Assembly (NCBI GenBank): GCA_018398575.1
Contig: JAGTXZ010000018.1
Coordinates: 2,356,001-2,420,000, forward strand
Reading direction: 5' to 3'
Length of the DNA stretch: 64,000 nucleotides
Origin: Ampelomyces quisqualis
Taxonomy: Eukaryota; Ascomycota; Dothideomycetes; Pleosporales; Phaeosphaeriaceae
Shown: in pieces, positions 1-13,880 of the stretch
Numbering within the stretch: position 1 is the first letter of the stretch
Layout: each line of letters opens with the position of its first letter
The notes under the pieces: model-generated
Seen by the model: the letters and a program-made list of their open reading frames with translations, nothing else
Database searches by the model: none
What the model was told of the DNA's origin: nothing
Translations under genes and position numbers: made by a program

Positions 1-1675
1 TCCCTAGATTGTATAGCGCTGCTGCTAAGCTGCCTGCTAGGGTTAACTTAGAAATTTATTAGTTAGCCTTGCTTTAAAGTATTACTACTACAAGAGTTAA
101 GGATATAGCTAATCTTATTATCCCTAGAAGCAAAACCCTAGACAAATTAGTACAATTCATAGCAAAGTTCTAAGAATGTTACTATTGTAAGCTAGGCCTA
201 CTCCTCTTCCTTAAAATTTAGCAGAACTCTAACAGGAATAGGCGGCAGAAAGCCCTTAGGCTTGTTAACAACCTTAATTTCCTTAGACTTAACAGATTCT
301 ATAGCGCTAAGTGTAATAAAGTAATATAATAAAGCGTGTTGCTATTGCAGGCGTATAGCTTTAGTGTTTTATTTTAGCAGCCTACAACTAATAACGCAGT
401 AAGTTAGTCTATGCGCAAGCAGTCTACTAGCGTGTTTTCTGCCTACTACCTGCGCTTACTGCCTTTCAGCCTATTTTACATAAACAAATAACAAGTCTAT
501 AAAAATCTACCCTTTAATTTTAATATATAGCTAGAACAAAAGCTAGCGCAATTCTAAGTAGGCCTGTAAGTTAACACAGTTTTTTATTACGTTCTAGTCT
601 TCTAGTAGCGCCAGCAGTTTCAAATTAGCTCCTGCAGGAATTTTACGCTAAGACCTAATTTCCTGCGCCAAGCCTGCTTACCGCTTATTCACTAGGTACT
701 AAAACAACCTAAATTATTACAATATTAAATCTACAACTCTACAACACTACTACTATAGCTCTACAAAAATGCAAATCTAAAGTTAAGGACGCTGTTACTA
801 GAGGCACTGTAGTTGCTAAAGACCTAGCTAGCAAGGCTGCTAGGAAATCTGCTAAGAAAAGCCTAGCTGCAAAAACTTAAAAAGCAGCTCCCAAAAAAAA
901 AGGCACCTTAAGCTAAGCAGTAAGTTATCACAATTCTTTATTACGCTTATTTACTTACTACTTAAAGCTGTAGCGCTTAGAGAGATCCGCTAATACCAAA
1001 GGTCTACTAAGCTCCTTATCTGCAAGCTACCCTTTTAGCAACTCCTGCGCAAAATAGCTTAAGAATGCGTCTAAACTACTAGTAGTAATCTTTGCTTCTA
1101 AAAATTAGCTGTTAAGGCAGTTTAAGAGGCTGCTAAGGCCTATATAGTTGGTTTTTTTAAGGGTTTGTTTCCTAACCCTGTTTTTTTAACAAATTTCTAA
1201 CTAAATATAGATACAAATATAAATGCAATCTACGCAAAAAGGGTTACTATACAGGCGAAGGATGTCAGACTTGCGCTTAGGTACTATTAGAAGTTCAGCT
1301 CTTATTAGGCAATTGTGTAGGAGATCTAGAATCTTCTACTTTTATGTATATTAGAAATAAAGACCTTATTTCCTCTTTATTGTAATAAAAATTTGTAATT
1401 ACTGTGCTATTTTTAATATCCTTAGCATAGTTTTTGCCCTTGTAAAATTAACTATATATTTAGAAACCTAATTTTATAAGATTAGTAGATATATACTTTA
1501 AATTTTATTTAATCGCGCAAAACTTATGCAACCCAACCTTAACCTGCAATTAATACCTCTAACCTAACCTTTACCTACTTTTAGCGTTAATTAAATGGGT
1601 AAGAGTTAGGTTAGGTATAGGGTCTTACGTAAAGGTACCCTACCCTAACCCAACTCCTACCCATTTACCGCTGTA
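1..1675 (-). mobile_element. hAT transposon copy A, terminal part, inverted relative to copy B
   Basis: The sequence is the reverse complement of the left 1.67 kb of the hAT element at 20,944-26,857. Position 1 pairs with about 22,617, and the terminal inverted repeat ending at 1,675 (ccatttaccgctgta) pairs with the start at 20,944. The rest of this copy, including any transposase, lies to the left of the window. It carries the same mutational decay as copy B. The 8 bp next to its end (1,676-1,683, ctgctaac) cannot be checked as a target duplication because the other end is outside the window. Confidence 0.85.
1593..1666. repeat. Subterminal hairpin of the hAT terminus (copy A)
   Basis: This is an imperfect palindrome of about 74 bp. 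One arm begins aaatgggtaagagtta and the other ends caactcctacccattt; the centre is near ttacgtaa. The arms are G-rich or C-rich and built of variants of GGGTTA/GGGTA. The same hairpin occurs at 20,953-21,026 and near 28,457-28,530, always just inside a hAT end. Confidence 0.8.
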
Positions 1676-4600
1676 CTGCTAACTATAGCTCTTTTAGCAT
1701 TAAAGAGTTTTTTTTGCATGTATATAAGAATGTCTGTTAGTCTATTATAGGGTACTATTCTTAACTGTTGTCTTTAGCTCTATGTTAACTAGTTTTATTC
1801 TTTAATTAGTCTTTTTACACTTTAGTCTAGTTCTTAAAGTGCGCATACTCTATAATTATTATAAGTATAGCTAATCTTATTTTTTCTATACTTATTATGT
1901 TTCTAAATATGCTACTATTATCTAAAGATAGCTCTTTTTTGTAAAGTATGTAGGCTTCTGTTAGTTAGTATACTGTAAATAGGACTGTTAGTTTCTATAA
2001 TAAATGTAGTATTATAAGCGCGTTATCCTTAAAGTCTTCTAGTAGAAATCTAAAGAAGTTAGCTACTTTCTACTATTTATTCTCTTAGTAGTGTTCTATT
2101 ACTACTCTAATTTAAGCTTACAGTTTATCTACTATTCTATCTTGCGTATTAGTTACGTAGATTATAGTTATAGGCTCTTTATAGTGCACTTACCTTGCGT
2201 TTAGTAAGGCTTAAAGCTACAGCCTTTCTTTTAACGCAAGTTATTTTGCTAACTAGAGCTCTTTATTCTTATCTTTATTACCTTTATTATACTCTTCTTA
2301 TTCTTCTTTACTGCTAGAGTAAGCATCTTCCTTTAGTAACTTCTATTTTTTCTTTATAGTACCTTTACGTTTCTATCTAAGTGTAGTAATTAGCGTAGAT
2401 GTTACGTTATTTTGTATTTGCGTAGCATCTTTGTCTCTGCTTTCCTTTACTTTCTTTATAGTACTGTTATTCTACTCCTCTAGGCGCTTAATTTTAGTAG
2501 TTAGAGTCTTAATACATATGTCTAGGCTGTTATTCTTCTTTTTCTTGCCTCTACTCTATCTGTTAAAGCGTTTGCTACTATTTGCTTTAGGTCCTATTAA
2601 TAGTTTATAGGCTAGGTCTACTAGCGCTCTTATTATCTTTTGTTATTTATAGTTATTATCTTTAGTGTTATTATTAAGCTCTAAGTAAAGGCGCCTTTGC
2701 CTCTTGTCTCTAGTAGCACCTACTAGGTTTATAATGTTACTGTTACTGCCTAAAGTAAAGTGCACTATATTATATAGTTAGCTACTGTTATTTATATACT
2801 ATTCTAGGTTATATTACTACTAGGCTTAACTTTGTCTTGTACTAGAGTCTAGTATTTAATTGTAACGCCCTTAAGGCTTCTTATCTTAACGTATAAGTTA
2901 ACAGTTATAGCTAGATTGTTATTATTAGTAATTGGGCGCAGCGCTAACGCGTTAAATATCTTTAAAGTTCTAACTGTATACTAGTCTATAAATTTTAGTT
3001 GCAATAGGTGTTTAACAAGTGCACTATATTTAAGATATTGTAGCTTTATCTTAAAGTTACTATCTTTAAGCTGCTATTAACGTGCAGCTATTATTAGCTT
3101 TAAAAGCAGAAAGGTCTAGGCAGTTTAACAATATACGCTATCTATAATATAGACATTAACGTTATTAAGTAACAGTTTGGTTGTTATTGTAGTAAGGCCT
3201 ATTAGCTAGGTTACTAAAGCAGCAAAAGAACTTAAGACTACTAATACTAACTATGTGCGTTCTAGTTCTAAGTTTACAGGCGTTAGCTATCTTTCTATGT
3301 GTTTAGCTTTAACTTTGTTGCTGTAGTCTTAAATTTCTAAGATTATCTTTTTCTATACAGCGCTAGCTATTGCCTTGTAGAATTCCCTTAGTATGCTACT
3401 ATTAGTTAGTCTAGGGTATGCAGTATACTTAAGCTATTTATCTGTTATTAGGCTACGTATTATCTTTAGGTAGTTAGCCTATAAGTGTGCTTGTTTAATC
3501 TTGTTATATATATTCTTGTGCTAGATAAAATCTATTATCTCTTTAACCTATATGCGCTAGTCTGCTATATTAATATTATAGCCTATTCTTATAATTGCCT
3601 ATAATATATTATTAGTAGTTATTATCTTTGCATTGCTTATATACTATTTATTTAATTAAGGTAGCTGCTACTTATACTTGTTATTGCAATCTTATAACGC
3701 GCGTATTATATAATATATTACGCGTAACAGTTAAGAATAGTATAGGCAGGTGCAAGGATAGTAGAATAGCTACAGCTTAGTTAGCGTATGTAGGTGTGCT
3801 TGTGTTATATACTTACTTGTAATAGTGTTATAATATACAGCGTAGTGTAGTAAACATAATATAGAAAATTACGTGTATTTGCGTTATAGTACTATTGTTA
3901 TTATTGTGTAGTTATAGTGTGTTTGTAGTAGCAACGCAGTATTATATAGTTATAGTAGTAGGTTAAATTATAGGTGCAGGTAAAAGTAAGTAGAGTTTTG
4001 TCCTAGCATTATATAGCCTTTTACCTAGCGCTAACGCGTTGTGTTGTGTCTTTAAGGTAAGTAAAGGTGTATTCTAGAGAGGCGCCTCTTACTACGTGTT
4101 ATTCTTAGTACAGCACTATATAGTACTATATAGCACTATATAGCACTAAGCAAAATTCTTACTTTTTAGTTTTTTACATTATAGTATAGGTAACTTACCT
4201 CTTGTATATTATAGTAGTAGCACTCTCTTTAGTCTAGTAAGTAAACTTAGCTAAACCTACTAGTGCTATTGTAGTAGACAGGTCTACTATATAGTACTAT
4301 AGGACACTATATAGCACTAAGTAAAATTTTTACCTCTTATGTTTTTGCATTATAATATAGGCAACTTACCTCTTGTATATTATGTTAGTAGCACTCTCTT
4401 TAGTCTAGTAGGCAAACTTAGCTAAACTTACTAGTACTATTATAGTAGACAAGTTACGCAATAAGGCTGCGTTAGAATATTTAAGTTATATGCTAGCGTC
4501 TAGTAGTTTACGTAGAATTATAGGAAAGTTTTTTATGTGTCTGCAGTTCTGTTAGCAAAGGAAGCTGTCTGTTGCCTTCTATTTCTTTGTACTATATTAT

Positions 4601-5400
4601 TCTATTATAATTCTATATTATTTGTTAGTGTATCTAACGCCCTAGACTATATGCTATTAGCGTAGATAGTAGTTAACAGATCTCTATAGTGTACACAGCT
4701 TGCAGCTAGTAAGAAAGTATATAGTAGCCTACTTCTATTATGTATTTTAACGTTAGTTTAAGACGTTTGTGTTTTTAACTAGATAATTCTGCCTTATGTT
4801 TTATAAATTTATTTGTAAGAAGATTAGTTTTTTCTTTTTAACGCTAAGTTTGCTATTAATATAGTAGTATTTCTTTGTTTAGGTGTTTTCTCTTAGCATT
4901 AGCAACTAATATTGCAAAATATGCAGTATATAGTATCTTATAAAGAATACTATTATTATCTGTTGTCTTATGTTCTTGTATAATAGCTTTGTCTCTTGTT
5001 AACATGTCTTATAGTGTAGTGTCTCTGCTTAGTACTAGTATGCTAGAGTACTTAACTTTCTACGCTACTATTCTGCCTAGATATTACTATGCGTGTATAA
5101 TTTCTTAATAACTCTACTCTTTTAGTTGCATAAATTATGTGCTACTGCTTTAGATTATTAATCTAGTCTTTGGCTTAATATAGTTAGTGCTAGGTAATTA
5201 TTCTTTAATTTTAGTGTTTGCTAGGCTAATATTGTCTAGTTATTTTAGTTAATGCGCTAGCTAAAATACTAGAGATTATAGGCTCTGTAAGATAATTTAT
5301 GCAATAGCTATTCTTGTTCTAGTTAAGTATAGTATTGTTACACTTTTCTAACTATAACTACACTATAACATTACTCTTAGTTTTTACGCTTATAGACAGC
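1676..5400. other. AT-rich decayed DNA between transposon relics; no gene identified
   Basis: Sequence of the mutated type with stops in all frames. Minus-strand frames around 2.5-3.3 kb stay fairly protein-like when TAG/TAA are read through, but I could not assign them to a family. The word gcgctaacgcgtt occurs at about 2,943 and 4,027. The only clear structure is the 171-bp duplication near 4.1-4.45 kb. Confidence 0.5.
4130..4452 (+). repeat. Tandem duplication, period 171 bp, two copies
   Basis: The block around gcactaagcaaaatt (4,143) recurs at 4,314 as gcactaagtaaaatt. Both are followed by matching text including acttacctcttgtatatt and agcactctctttagtcta. Differences between the units are mostly C/T or G/A transitions. 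No coding meaning is evident. Confidence 0.8.
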
Positions 5401-5559
5401 CTAGTGTTATCTTATTTTAGGTATATAGTATTCTTGTATTTGCATTAGCGCAGTCTTACTACCTAGTTATGTATATCTTTTTAGCGTCTGTCTTATAGCT
5501 CTACAGCTATCTATTTTATAGTTACCTGTTACAGTGCTTCTAGCTTATTAATATATTAC

Positions 5560-7090
5560 TTATTGTTTATAGTAAACTCTTACTAACCTATATATACCTA
5601 CAGTTAATCTATTATGTCTGTTGCTTTGCAGTATAATAGTCTAGAGAGTAATAGTACCTTACAGTTCTTCTCTATCTTATTTAGGCTGTATATTGCAACA
5701 ATATAGTCTAAAAGGTAAGCTAGATCTTTGTAGTTAGGATTGCGCTCTTTAAGTAACTTAATAAAGCTTCTAACGTCTATACTATTAATAACGCGTATGT
5801 CTTTAAGCTAGTTAACTAAATTGTTAAGCTTATAGTAAGTCTTCTAAAAGTTAGCTATATATAGCTGTAGGCTATAGTACATGTTTAGATATGTTAAGAT
5901 CTGCTAGCTACTGCATATAGTCTTAGCTCTTATCTTGTTATACTACGCGTAACATCTCTAGCAAATAGCGTAGATAACATTTATTGTCTTAGTAAGATAT
6001 TTGCCTATTATGCTTTTCTTTACTGCAAAGTGTAAGAAATAGGCGTAGACTTTAGCCTTCTATGCGCAGGTAATACCTTAGTCTATTAGTTAGTATAATA
6101 TTATGCTACCTATAGGCAGGAATATAACTCTATTATATTAGTAAGCATTGTAACTTCTATTACTACAATAAGCCTATAGTATATTAACAATGTATATACT
6201 AAATGTTCTACAGCAATTAGTAGCTTATCTAAAGCTTAGCTACTGCATGTTTGTAAGGCAGGAACCTGTTAATTAGTAACAATACTTATCTGTTTATATA
6301 GTTATTAAACTATTTTAGCTATTTTAGTATAATATTAGTGTCTATCTAGGTAGAATTATTGTCCTAATAGATATAACTAAAACTGCAGATATTTAGGTTC
6401 TTCTTACTATCTATATAAGTTGTGTAGTTTAAGAATTCTATAAACTATAAAGGCACTTAGTCTAAGCTATTTGTGTTTGTGCACAGTACACTAGTTATAT
6501 ACTCTTTGTCTAGTCTAGGTCTAGCTCTTAGATTGTCTGCTAACATGTATTAGGGCAAGTGTTTCTAGTATATGCTAGCCTTATCTATGTTATATAAATC
6601 CTTAGGCGTGTATCTACTTACTATGTTGCAAATCTCTTCTATTGTAAGCTTAGTGTTTTTAACTGTTATACTACTATAGTTGCCTACTGTTTTTGCAAAC
6701 TGTTTATATAACTGCACGCTGTATTATTATTTATATATAGTAAGCTATCTGTTATTAAACTCTAGTATTTTGTAGCTGTTGTATTTAGGCAGCTGTTGCC
6801 AAAGTTAACGTGTAGTTTTGCAAATTATATTGTTAGTAATATTAACGCAGGCTGCCTGCAACTCTATATACTAGTTATTTAGAGCTGCCTTAAGAGTTTT
6901 CTATTATAAACGCCTATTGTGCGCGTAGTTATAGCTAGTGTATTTAGTTTTATTACTGTCTAAGTATTCTTGCGTTATTAGAAAGATATTAGTTATATTA
7001 TTTAGTTATATATAGCAGCAAAAGGCTTTAGTAGCCTATATAGTAAGTTGTTGTAGTGTTAAATATAGAAACAATGCCTTATATTTGCAA
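5560..7090 (-). pseudogene. pogo/Fot1-like DDE transposase relic
   Basis: Reading the minus strand with stops as former Gln/Trp/Arg codons gives a protein of the DDE_1 (pogo/Fot1, Tc1-mariner superfamily) type. From about 6,860 to 6,720 it resembles the CENP-B-like DNA-binding half, with a core reading LWQQLPKYNSYKILEF. From about 6,640 down it has YNIDKAS, where functional members have N-A-D-E-T-G, then SVLCTNTNSLD, then VPL*F with FIEFL at about 6,450. Near 6,270 it reads LLLINRFLPYKHAVAKL, where active enzymes have MDNFSAH; the second catalytic Asp is therefore Asn. Frame changes after about 6,240 indicate indels, although an LIDQGI motif is still visible. It would have cut and pasted its own element. 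It is clearly inactive. Terminal repeats were not found. Confidence 0.75.
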
Positions 7091-7399
7091 ACCTTAACAC
7101 GTTCTGTAATAGTCTAGGCACAACTGTGTTACTAGTTAGGCGTTAGACTTTAACCTATCTATAAACTAGATAATATAGGCTTAATGTTATAGTAGCAGAA
7201 TAACTATAGAAACTAGATATATTTACAATAAGCAATCTACTATCTAATATAGTAAAGACAATATACTTATGCATGCTAATACTCTAGTAGCTACTTATAG
7301 CATTTAATATAAAACAAAATCTAAACTTAGCCTTAAACCTATACTAGTATTATTGTAGCACTAATTAGTTACTCTAGGTACTTATTACAGTAGATAGCT

Positions 7400-7785
7400 C
7401 GCAATTAACACTAATAGTACTTTTTAGTAGATAACAGTTATAGACAGTGCAATGTAACTATAGCTGCTAGTTATTAGAAGAGCCTACTGCAGTAGTAGGT
7501 TATATACAGCACTAGTAGTATTCTTTAGTAGATAATAGTTGCTAACAGTGCAACGCAACTGTAGCTGCTAGTAGTTAAAAGAGCCTGCTGTAGTAGTAAG
7601 TAGCGTACAGCACTAGTAGTATTCTCTAGTAAATAATAGTTACTAATAGTGCAACGTAACTATAGCTGCTAGTTATTAGAAGAGCCTGCTGCAGTAGTAG
7701 GTAGCGTGCAGCACTAGCAGTATTCTCTAGTAAATAATAGTTACTAATAGTGCAACATAACTGTAGCTACTAGTTGTTAGAAGAG
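7400..7785 (+). repeat. Tandem repeat array, period 101 bp, about four copies
   Basis: The marker cagcacta at 7,507, 7,608 and 7,709 gives an exact 101-bp period; a more diverged first copy starts near 7,406. Each unit contains tagttactaatagtgcaac and agaagagcctgctg. The period is not a multiple of three, so a repeated protein domain is unlikely. The array lies just upstream of the pogo-like relic in that gene's orientation. Confidence 0.9.
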
Positions 7786-8384
7786 CCTAATTATAGAGAT
7801 TAATGCGTTTAAAGTGTTTACTGCCTTATATACTATACATAAGATTTATAAAGCATTACGTGTTACCTCTTGTATATGTTCTTCTCTGCTAAGCGTTTCT
7901 AAGACAAATAAATGTAGGCCTGTTGTTTTAATTTATATAGGTGTCCTTTAAAGTCTTAGTTATGCCTACTAGCGTAGTAGGTATTCTTTTTGTTACTAGC
8001 TAGCAGCATCTTAGTGTAGATAAGTTTAATACGCGTAACTTCTTTACGTTAATAGAAGTTCTTAAAGCTGTAATAAAGCTTAGTAATAATAGGGGACTTA
8101 ATGTTATATAAGTTGTAGTTAGAATATCTTAATATCTAGACGTTAGGTTACTACTTGTAGAGTCTAATAGAAATATATTATATATAGTATAAGAGAGGTT
8201 ACAGCTGCTTAGGTAGGCTTTGCTATTAAAGAGCCTAATAAGGGTGCTAGAATAGAGATATCCTAACAAACAACTGCAACTCTACGTTATCCTTAATTTT
8301 TGCCTGTAACAATATATAGACAAAAGTATGTAAATTGTAGTTGTATCTCTAATATCTTCTAGTTACCTAACAGTATAAGAATTG

Positions 8385-9145
8385 CGTTCTTAAGTTAGGC
8401 TAAGTTGTTAATATATATTACAGGACATAACAAAGTTATTGTAATAACAGCGCTTTTAAGTTAGGCTAAGTTATTAATATGCGCACTAAGATACTATTAT
8501 AGTTGTTGTTATAGAGATCCTTGCTTTTAAACACGCTATAAAGTATCTTAGTTAAGTAATAGTATTGCAGGATATAACAAAGTTATTGCAACAACAGCAC
8601 TCTTAAGTTAGGCTAAGTTGTTAATATGCGCACTAGAATACTATTATAGCTATTGTTGTAGAGATTCTTACTTTTAAATACGCTATAAGGTATCTTAGTT
8701 AAGTAATAGTGTTACAAAACATAACAAAGTTATTGCAATAACAGCACTCTTAAGTTAGGCTAGGTTGTTAATATACGCCCTAGGATACTATTATAGCTGT
8801 TGTTATAGAGATCCTTGCTTTTAAACACGCTATAAGGTATCTTAGTTAAGTAATAGTGTTACAGGATATAACAAAGTTGTTACAACAACAGCGCTCTTAA
8901 GTTAGGCTAAGTTATTAATATGCGCATTAGAATGCTATTATAGCTATTGTTGTAGAGATTCTTACTTTTAAACATGCTATAAAGTATCTTAGTTAAGTAA
9001 TAGTGTTGCAGGATATAACAAAGTTGTTGCAACAACAGCACTTTTAAGTTAGGCTAGGTTGTTAATATGCGCCTTAGAATGCTATTGTAGCTGTTGTTAT
9101 AGAGATCCTTGTTGTTAAACACATTATAAGGTATCTTAGTTAAGC
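8385..9145 (+). repeat. Tandem repeat array, period 147 bp, about five copies
   Basis: The marker taagttagg occurs at 8,457, 8,604, 8,751, 8,898 and 9,045, an exact period of 147 bp, with a partial copy at 8,391. Units contain ggtatcttagttaagtaat and ataacaaagttattgcaa. Units differ mainly by transitions, and length is conserved although sequence has decayed. The period is 3 x 49, but all frames of a unit contain stops, so coding origin is only a possibility. Confidence 0.92.
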
Positions 9146-9432
9146 TACAATATCTAAACAGCTACTAAAGGGTCTATTTAGGACATAAATTTGCTTCTAT
9201 GCTAGTAGGCTAAGAAGTAGCGCAGGTGTAGTGCTAACAACATAGTAAAGCTTAGTTCTAGATTTTTAAACTACACAAATATATAGACGTAATAGGTATA
9301 GTTTTAGTTTTATAAGAATAAAAATATAATAAAGAATTAAGTCTCTTAGACTTATAAGAAATATATATACAAAGACAGCAATATTAAATTAAGAGTACAA
9401 GTTACGTGTTAAGAAGCAGCTGTATATATAGG

Positions 9433-9871
9433 CATATAGGTAAATTTATCTCTAGTTTTAAGGTTAGGAAAGTGTAAGGAGGCGCAAGTGTATAATAGAT
9501 AAAAATAACACTAGGTTCTATGTATGTTTTAACAAAAGACTGTTACTTTAACCCTAAGACTAGAGACATATAGGTAAATTTATCTTTAGTTTTAAGGTTA
9601 GAAAAGTGTAAGGAGGCGCAAGTGTATAATAGATAAAAATAATACTAAGTTCTATATATATTTTAACAAAAGACTGTTACTTTAACTCTAAGACTAGAGA
9701 CATATAGGTAAATTTATCTCTAGTTTTAAAGTTAAGAAAGTGTAAGAAGGCGCAAGTGTATAATAGATAAAAATAACACTAAGTTCTATGTATATTTTAA
9801 CAAAAGACTGTTACTTTAACTCTAAGACTAGAGACATATAGGTAAATTTATCTCTAGTTTTAAGGTTAGGA
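9433..9871 (+). repeat. Tandem repeat array, period 134 bp, about 3.3 copies
   Basis: The marker catataggtaaatttatct occurs at 9,433, 9,567, 9,701 and 9,835, an exact period of 134 bp. Units include gtgtaaggaggcgcaagtgt and caaaagactgttactttaac. The last copy is cut off near 9,871. Confidence 0.92.
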
Positions 9872-11399
9872 AAACGTATATATAGCAAGAGGCAGAGAGT
9901 AGCTAGCTAGTAAGGCTATTATATACTCTATTAGCGCTAATAGTTTAAGAGCAAGCAGCACGTAGATGCGTTTAATATATAGTAGTTTGTTAACAGTCTT
10001 TGTTACTATTTAGCCTCTATTGTATTTGCATATTAGAGCAAGTTAGAACAGTAGTCTCTAGTAGACAACTGTCCTATACTATGCTAGAGAAAGAATATAA
10101 ATTAGATCTGCAGGCATTTTAAAACTAGAAAAAATTAAATATACTAGCTACTTAGAACATTAGTTAATACTATATATAAATTATACTTATTATTTCTTAC
10201 TATTAAGTAATTGCCTACGCCTATTACTAGTCTTACCTATAGTATATATAGTACACTATTCTACCTACTTCTATCTATACTAAGCTTAGCTACCTTAGTA
10301 CAGGTTGTATATTAGGCTACTAGAGCTACTAGTCTTTTTTTTTTACACTTTTAAACCTTATACGTGTCTATTTATAGGTATACTTACCTTTTTAGGTGTT
10401 TAGGTTCTACTATATATATTCTAAACGCGTAGTAACTTATTTATTCTAGAGTGTTAATATTTTTTAGCGTAAGAATTATTATTAATATTAATCTTTATTA
10501 AGCTGTGTTAGCTAGCCTAACTAATCTAGTTGTTAATAAGTAAGCTCTAGTATAATAATGTAACAGTTGTTAGAGTAATAAAGAATATTAAAGAAAAGAA
10601 AAATATTAGTTGTTACGCCTACAACTATTAGCATAGTTCTATACACAGGTTAGGTAACTATTAGCTATAGTAGACTTTAGTAGACTACTATAGACAACAG
10701 ACTGTACAGCACAAGATAGATGCTGCTAGTAACTACCTTAACACTACGTAACTAATGTTAATACTGTTTTTACACACTTAGTTTTTTTACATCTAAACTA
10801 TAGAGTTATATATAAACAAATTAGTAATAGATTATATATACATACTATGTAGCTTTTACACTAAGATGTACGCAGGACTTGTTAAATACAGTGCTTAATG
10901 CTAGACGCGTTGCTACCTGTTACTTAACAATACACTAGTTATAACCTCTAACACTATAATATAATAGCACAGCCCTAATAGCTGTAACGCAATAGATACT
11001 ACTCTAGATAACGCAGCACCTGCTTTATACAGCAACACCTTATGTAAACGCAACTACACTCTAGCTAAATATAAGGTAATAGAGTAAATAGGCCTAATAT
11101 TAGTGTCTACACAAGAATAGGACAAGCTGTTTAAGACAGTAAGTAGACAGTACGCTAGTAAACCCTTTAGTTTAGAAACAGCAGACGTAAAGTAGTAGGC
11201 TACACGTAGCTAAATAGCGCACGCGTACTAACACTAATAGAAATAACATAGTAGAGCCCTTTAGTTCTCTTTTTGCACTAGCGTTTGCATTGTAGCTGTA
11301 AAGGATAAAATGCATATTAGGTAACGTTAACAGCCTCTTTACTAATACATAGCTACATAAGCTACATTTATAGCTATAGTTCTAATTAGGGCGCTAGTA
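9872..11399. other. AT-rich decayed DNA upstream of the Plavaka-type relic
   Basis: No recognisable gene. The stretch from about 10,900 could be the decayed N-terminal part of the transposase gene that becomes recognisable near 11.4 kb, because the plus-strand frame stays fairly open if stops are read through. A short T-run lies at about 10,330. Confidence 0.4.
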
Positions 11400-13880
11400 G
11401 CAGCAGGCTATGTTAAATATTTAATCTAGGCTACAAGACAATATATAGATACAAGAAAACGTAGTAATTATATCTAAGTTACTAAACCTCTAACCTAACT
11501 AACATATATTTATATACTAGGATATTATGTTATAGATTACCTTTATACTTAGTTATTACTTATTTGCTAACAAGATAGTTTACGCACCTAGCTGTTCTTT
11601 TACAAGTATGCCTAACAAACTTATAAAAGTGTATTATAAACTACACTTAGAGAATTAGTAGTAGTTAATACAACAGCGCTTGCTAGATAGTGCAACTCTT
11701 ATGCTAGTTATACTAGTAGTAGACAAAACATAGTTATCTATAATATCTAGCAACGTAGTAGCATAGCTAATATATATTACTATTAAGAATCTTAACTATA
11801 AGGCATAATAACGCAAAACAACACCTAGGACACTACTAGCTAAATTTATCTTAACAGCTAAGCTCCTAGATCTTATTCTAAAGAGTAAAGTGTATTATTA
11901 CTGTATAGGCAAACTATTATTACGTAAGTACTAACTACAGCGTTAACAATAGAAGGTTACTATAGAGGACAGACGCTAACTAGTAACTACAGTACTTAAA
12001 AAGGCTACTAAATACAGTATACAGCTAGAGTGTGCTAACTAATAGACGTAACAGTGTTACTAAACTATTTGTGCAATTCTAGCTAACTATAAAGAGTAAG
12101 TGCTACTAATAGGTATAAAGAAAAATAAACACTATACTTAATATATAGTACTACTAGACAAACAAGAGAACTTGTGCAACAAATATCTATAGCAAACAAA
12201 AGAGTATATACGCTTGCAATAAGGTTATTATCTTAATAAAAGACATAAGAATTACGTTTATCTAGTAAAGTGCTTTAGCTAGAATTACTACAACTTTAAT
12301 ATATACAAGTTGTTAGCTATAGATATATTATATCTACTGCTTAAGGGGTTAGTTATAAAGATATTAGAATTTACAGAAGATATACTAATAGACATATACT
12401 CTAAACAAAAGAAGAGCTAGAATAGTGCTACAGTTTTAGTAGTAGAAGATAACAGCTGTGCCTAGTTAAATAAAAGGTTTTGCTAGGTTAACCATAACAC
12501 TAGACTAAAATAGTTTAATAACAAGAAGGCTTTTACAGAAGTGTTGCAGTAGACTAGCGCAGAACAAAAAGCAGTAATTTGCTAATTTGTAGTAGTAGTG
12601 TCTCCTCTGCTAGCAACTAAGGCACTATACGCGTTGTATTTTATCTAAGCTGTATATAATCTGCTAGTACTCTTATAATATAAGAGTTATAACAAAAATA
12701 TATTAGGGTATATATTGTTAGCTATTAAACAAATAGATGTTCTAAAAGAAGAGTTTTAACCTTTTAGACAGACGTAAGGAAAAGAAAAGGATTTTAACTA
12801 CTCTAAATAGCACGCGCTAACTTATATTATTAACAATATCTATATATATAGGGCTCTTAATAGCATATACACTAGAATAAATAGTAAGGCCTACTATATT
12901 ACAATAGTAAAACAATTCTACCTAATAACAAACAAGAGAGATTTTCTTGCGCAGATCTACTTCTATAACTCTAGACAGCTTACGCTTATAGCGTTTAAAC
13001 ACAAGATAGTTATAGACTAAAGTTAATAGTGCACTACTGCTAACTAGCGCAAGCATACTTTTACTACAAGCGTGTTAACAGCAATACTATTTAAATAACT
13101 TAGATAGTCTATACTAAGTATATTACTAAATTCTATTATACTGCCTCTTAGTAAGGTTACTGTATATATTATGTTGCTAGACTTTACATATACTGCTACA
13201 GTATTTGTCTAACACTACTATTAGAAGGTAACTAGCTACCTTGTTACCTTATATAATAAAGACAGACAGAACTCTAACTCTTACTAGGTAAACAGGATAA
13301 ATATAAAAATACACTTTTCTATAAGATACTTAAGGCTATTAGGCAAACGCTATAATAACTCTAAACATTACAAAAAAGATATTATGCAATACACGCCTAA
13401 CTAGCATAAGACTAAAAAATAGCGCAAAGATTACGTATAGGTACAAGAGTTTAAATATAAAAACTACACGCAACTGTCTTAGACTGTTGCAAATAGTAGA
13501 GCTACAGCTTAGGTACACCTAATACTTACATTTATTAATAACAAACACTAAGACAAGGATAGAAAGAAATATAAGTATACAGGTGCCTTCTGCAAGGTTA
13601 TAGCGTTTAATAACAATAGTTAAATTAATAATATAATAGAGATGCTAAGCGTACGCTACTGCACATACAGTACAAAGACTAAGCAACGCATATTACAAGT
13701 ATTTAAAGTATATAACATAACAACTATTGTTTACCCTGTACACTTAGTACTAAAGGATCTACCTACACTTAACAATAAGGTCTCTGTTTCTTATTATGTA
13801 AATAATTATATTAATTAAGACAAATATAATAGACTGTATTCTTTTACATTTAATTAAGACTAGACACGTATAGTGTAGAA
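11400..13880 (+). pseudogene. Plavaka-type (CACTA-like) transposase relic
   Basis: With TAG/TAA read as former Gln/Trp/Arg codons, the plus strand gives the landmarks of the large Plavaka transposase known from fungi. Near 11,715 there is VVDKT*LSIISSN followed by *LIYITIKNL, corresponding to the family's S-D-K-T-Q-L...A-W-P-V-Y-L-T-I-G-N block. At about 12,800-13,000 there is DFNYSK*HALTYIINNI and then FYLITNKRDFLAQ, the conserved K-W-H and T-N-K-R-D segment. Near 13,800 there is YYVNNYIN*DKYN, matching the terminal V-N-N-Y-I-D-W-D-Q-Y motif. The product would have been a DNA transposase. Dozens of stops make it inactive. Terminal repeats were not located, so the element's limits are unknown. 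The family call is from remembered motifs. Confidence 0.7.

Noticed and set aside
7385..9871. Tandem arrays as a CRISPR or a repeat-protein gene
   Set aside because: Units are contiguous with no unique spacers, the organism is a fungus, and frames across the units contain stops.
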